Part shown: piece after piece, positions 5,246 through 6,688 of the stretch
How the letters are laid out: the number at the start of each line of letters is the position of its first letter
How positions within the stretch are numbered: the stretch's first letter is position 1
Source of the DNA: Actinomycetota bacterium
GTDB lineage: Bacteria; Actinomycetota; Acidimicrobiia; Spongiisociales; ZC4RG35
Direction of reading: 5' to 3'
Assembly: GCA_019347585.1 (NCBI GenBank)
Contig: JAHWLC010000061.1
Coordinates: forward strand, 1-6,688
Length of the DNA stretch: 6,688 nucleotides
Program-made: the position numbers and the translations under genes
The notes under the pieces: generated by a model
Told to the model about the DNA's origin: nothing
Databases searched by the model: none
What the model saw: only the letters and a program-made list of their open reading frames with translations

Positions 5246-6688
5246 GTGGATGCCGCCCTACTCAGCACGGCCCTGCTCTGGGCCGCAGCGACCACCGCCG
5301 TCGCGGCCACGGTCTTCCCCTCGCGGCTGAGACCGGGGCTGCTGCTTCAGGTGGCGGCGATACTCGCCTCCCTCTCCGCCGCCACCCTGGGTTGGGCCCT
5401 GGTCACGGTCGACCTCTCCCTGGCGTACGTGGCCGAGACGACCTCGCGGTCCACCCCCTGGCCCTACCGGCTGGCGGCGCTCTGGGGCGGCATGGACGGG
5501 TCCATGCTCTTCTACGCGGCGATGACCGCGGTGGTGGCCGCCTTCGCTTTCAGGGGACGGCGTCCAGGCCTGGCGATGAAAGTCGCTTCCGGCATGACCG
5601 CCGGCCTACTGGCCTTCACCGCGGTCCTCGCCAACCCGTTCACCGAGCTCGCCATACCTGCGGTCGACGGAGCCGGCCTTCTCGCCATCCTCCAGCACCC
5701 GGCGATGATCTATCACCCGCCGCTTCTCTATCTCGGGCTCACCACTCTCGTGGTTCCTTTCGCTCTCACCGCGGGGCGGGTGCTCGGCTCTGATCAGCCC
5801 GGTGTCCCGGAAGTCGTCTATCGCTGGCTTCTGGGCTCGTGGACCCTCCTCACCATCGGGATGGCAGCCGGATCCAACTGGGCCTACGTAGAGCTGGGTT
5901 GGGGCGGGTTCTGGGCCTGGGACCCGGTGGAGAACACCGCTCTCATGCCGTGGCTGGCTATCACCGCCTTTCTCCACACTTCCCGGGTCACCCGTCGCGA
6001 CGGGCGGCTGGGCCGCTCCACCGCCACCCTGGCCATGATCCCCTTCGCCCTCAGCGTCCTCGGCGTCTATTTGACCCGGTCGGGGATCACCGGCTCGATC
6101 CACGCCTTCGCCGAGGACCCGGTCATCGGCCGGATCCTGCTGGGAGCGGCTCTGGTGATAGCAGTCGCGGTGGTGGCTCTCGGCTTGCGCGCTCCTTCCG
6201 GGCCGGCCTGGGGCGCGGTCGAGGCGAGACGTGACTCCTGGCTCGCCGGCAACTCCATCCTCGTCGTGGCCGCGCTGGTCTTCGTGCTCATCGGGTCGGC
6301 CTACCCCGCCTACGCCCGGGTGTTCGTCGGCGAGGAGGTGGCGATCGACTCCACCTTCTATGTGCTCACCGTCTATCCCGTCGCCCTCCTGATCGTGACC
6401 GGCCTGGCCCTGGCCCTGCGTAGCCACTGGAACCTCCCCGGCCCCGCCGGAGGCGAGTGGTTCGGCTTCGTCGGGCTCGCCCTCGTCGTCGGGGTGGGGG
6501 TTGTGCTCGTCGCCGGCTCGCAGGCTTGGCCCGCCGCTCCCGGGGTGGGTATTGCCGTGGCCGCCGCGACTGCCTTGGCCATCCAGCTGGTGAGGAGAGG
6601 GGGCAAGGAGCTGGTGGCCCACCTCGCCCATCTCGGTCTCGCCTTGGTGGTGTTCGGCGCGGCGGGAAGCGCCCTTGGCGGCGAGTTC
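5246..6688 (+). CDS. ccmF: Cytochrome c maturation haem lyase subunit CcmF (3' end outside window)
   Basis: 481 codons are visible, with no stop before the right edge. CcmF is usually about 630-680 residues, so the C-terminus is missing. It is a polytopic membrane protein that, in System I, works with CcmH to attach haem delivered by CcmE to apocytochrome c on the outer face. Signatures are WGGMDGS (80-86), LANPF, LQHPAMIYHPPLLYLG (149-164), the haem-binding WWD segment around WGGFWAWDPVEN (219-230), and YLTRSGITGSIHAF (275-288). The four expected functional histidines appear present: His157, His244, His286, and His459 or His462 in VAHLAHLG. The start is GTG 5246, the first start after an in-frame TAG at 5234. 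A GAGG abuts it too closely to serve as a normal ribosome site, so translation may be leaderless. It lies 30 bases after the protease gene. No ccmE is upstream in the window. The family is very sure; the start is moderate. Confidence 0.94.
   Translation, partial: MDAALLSTALLWAAATTAVAATVFPSRLRPGLLLQVAAILASLSAATLGWALVTVDLSLAYVAETTSRSTPWPYRLAALWGGMDGSMLFYAAMTAVVAAFAFRGRRPGLAMKVASGMTAGLLAFTAVLANPFTELAIPAVDGAGLLAILQHPAMIYHPPLLYLGLTTLVVPFALTAGRVLGSDQPGVPEVVYRWLLGSWTLLTIGMAAGSNWAYVELGWGGFWAWDPVENTALMPWLAITAFLHTSRVTRRDGRLGRSTATLAMIPFALSVLGVYLTRSGITGSIHAFAEDPVIGRILLGAALVIAVAVVALGLRAPSGPAWGAVEARRDSWLAGNSILVVAALVFVLIGSAYPAYARVFVGEEVAIDSTFYVLTVYPVALLIVTGLALALRSHWNLPGPAGGEWFGFVGLALVVGVGVVLVAGSQAWPAAPGVGIAVAAATALAIQLVRRGGKELVAHLAHLGLALVVFGAAGSALGGEF

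Noticed and set aside
5606..6631. 341-codon minus-strand open frame antisense to ccmF
   Set aside because: The product is a Gly/Asp/Glu/His-rich string without domains, while the plus strand encodes unmistakable CcmF motifs across the same bases.

Overview
The window is GC-rich (about two-thirds G+C by eye) and gene-dense. Codons end mostly in C or G, there are GTG-type starts, and one promoter looks leaderless. This fits a high-GC actinobacterium. The presence of a System I cytochrome c maturation gene (ccmF), together with homologues of mycobacterial dormancy genes in an unfamiliar order, suggests a non-mycobacterial lineage, possibly Acidimicrobiia-like. That placement is inference.

Layout: (1) at the left edge, the 3' part of a plus-strand gene for an unrecognised three-helix membrane protein, whose stop codon overlaps the stop of the next gene; (2) a minus-strand pair, an alpha/beta hydrolase of the dienelactone-hydrolase-like type (transcribed first) followed nine bases later by rarA, an AAA+ ATPase of replication-fork maintenance; (3) a roughly 105-140 base divergent intergenic region with a candidate -10 box and an imperfect inverted repeat resembling a DosR box; (4) a plus-strand run of three genes: a ribosome-hibernation (HPF/RaiA-type) protein with two tandem C-terminal domains, a stand-alone phosphoribosyltransferase-like protein, and an S2P/M50 membrane metalloprotease with two CBS domains, the last two overlapping by ATGA; (5) ccmF, a haem lyase component, starting 30 bases later and running off the right edge.

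The main point of interest is the central block. In Mycobacterium tuberculosis, close relatives of each central gene belong to the hypoxia/dormancy (DosR) regulon but are scattered: Rv0079 (tandem-domain HPF-like), Rv0571c (phosphoribosyltransferase fused to this hydrolase type), Rv2030c (a phosphoribosyltransferase fusion) and Rv2625c/Rip3 (M50 plus CBS). Here all four pieces sit within about 3.5 kb around one divergent promoter region. The hydrolase and phosphoribosyltransferase, fused in other actinobacteria, are separate genes flanking the hibernation factor. I infer a compact stasis or energy-stress module: ribosome silencing, a nucleotide-sensing membrane protease, and a paired hydrolase/phosphoribosyltransferase of unknown chemistry. 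The family assignments rest on visible motifs. The shared regulation and joint function are inference.
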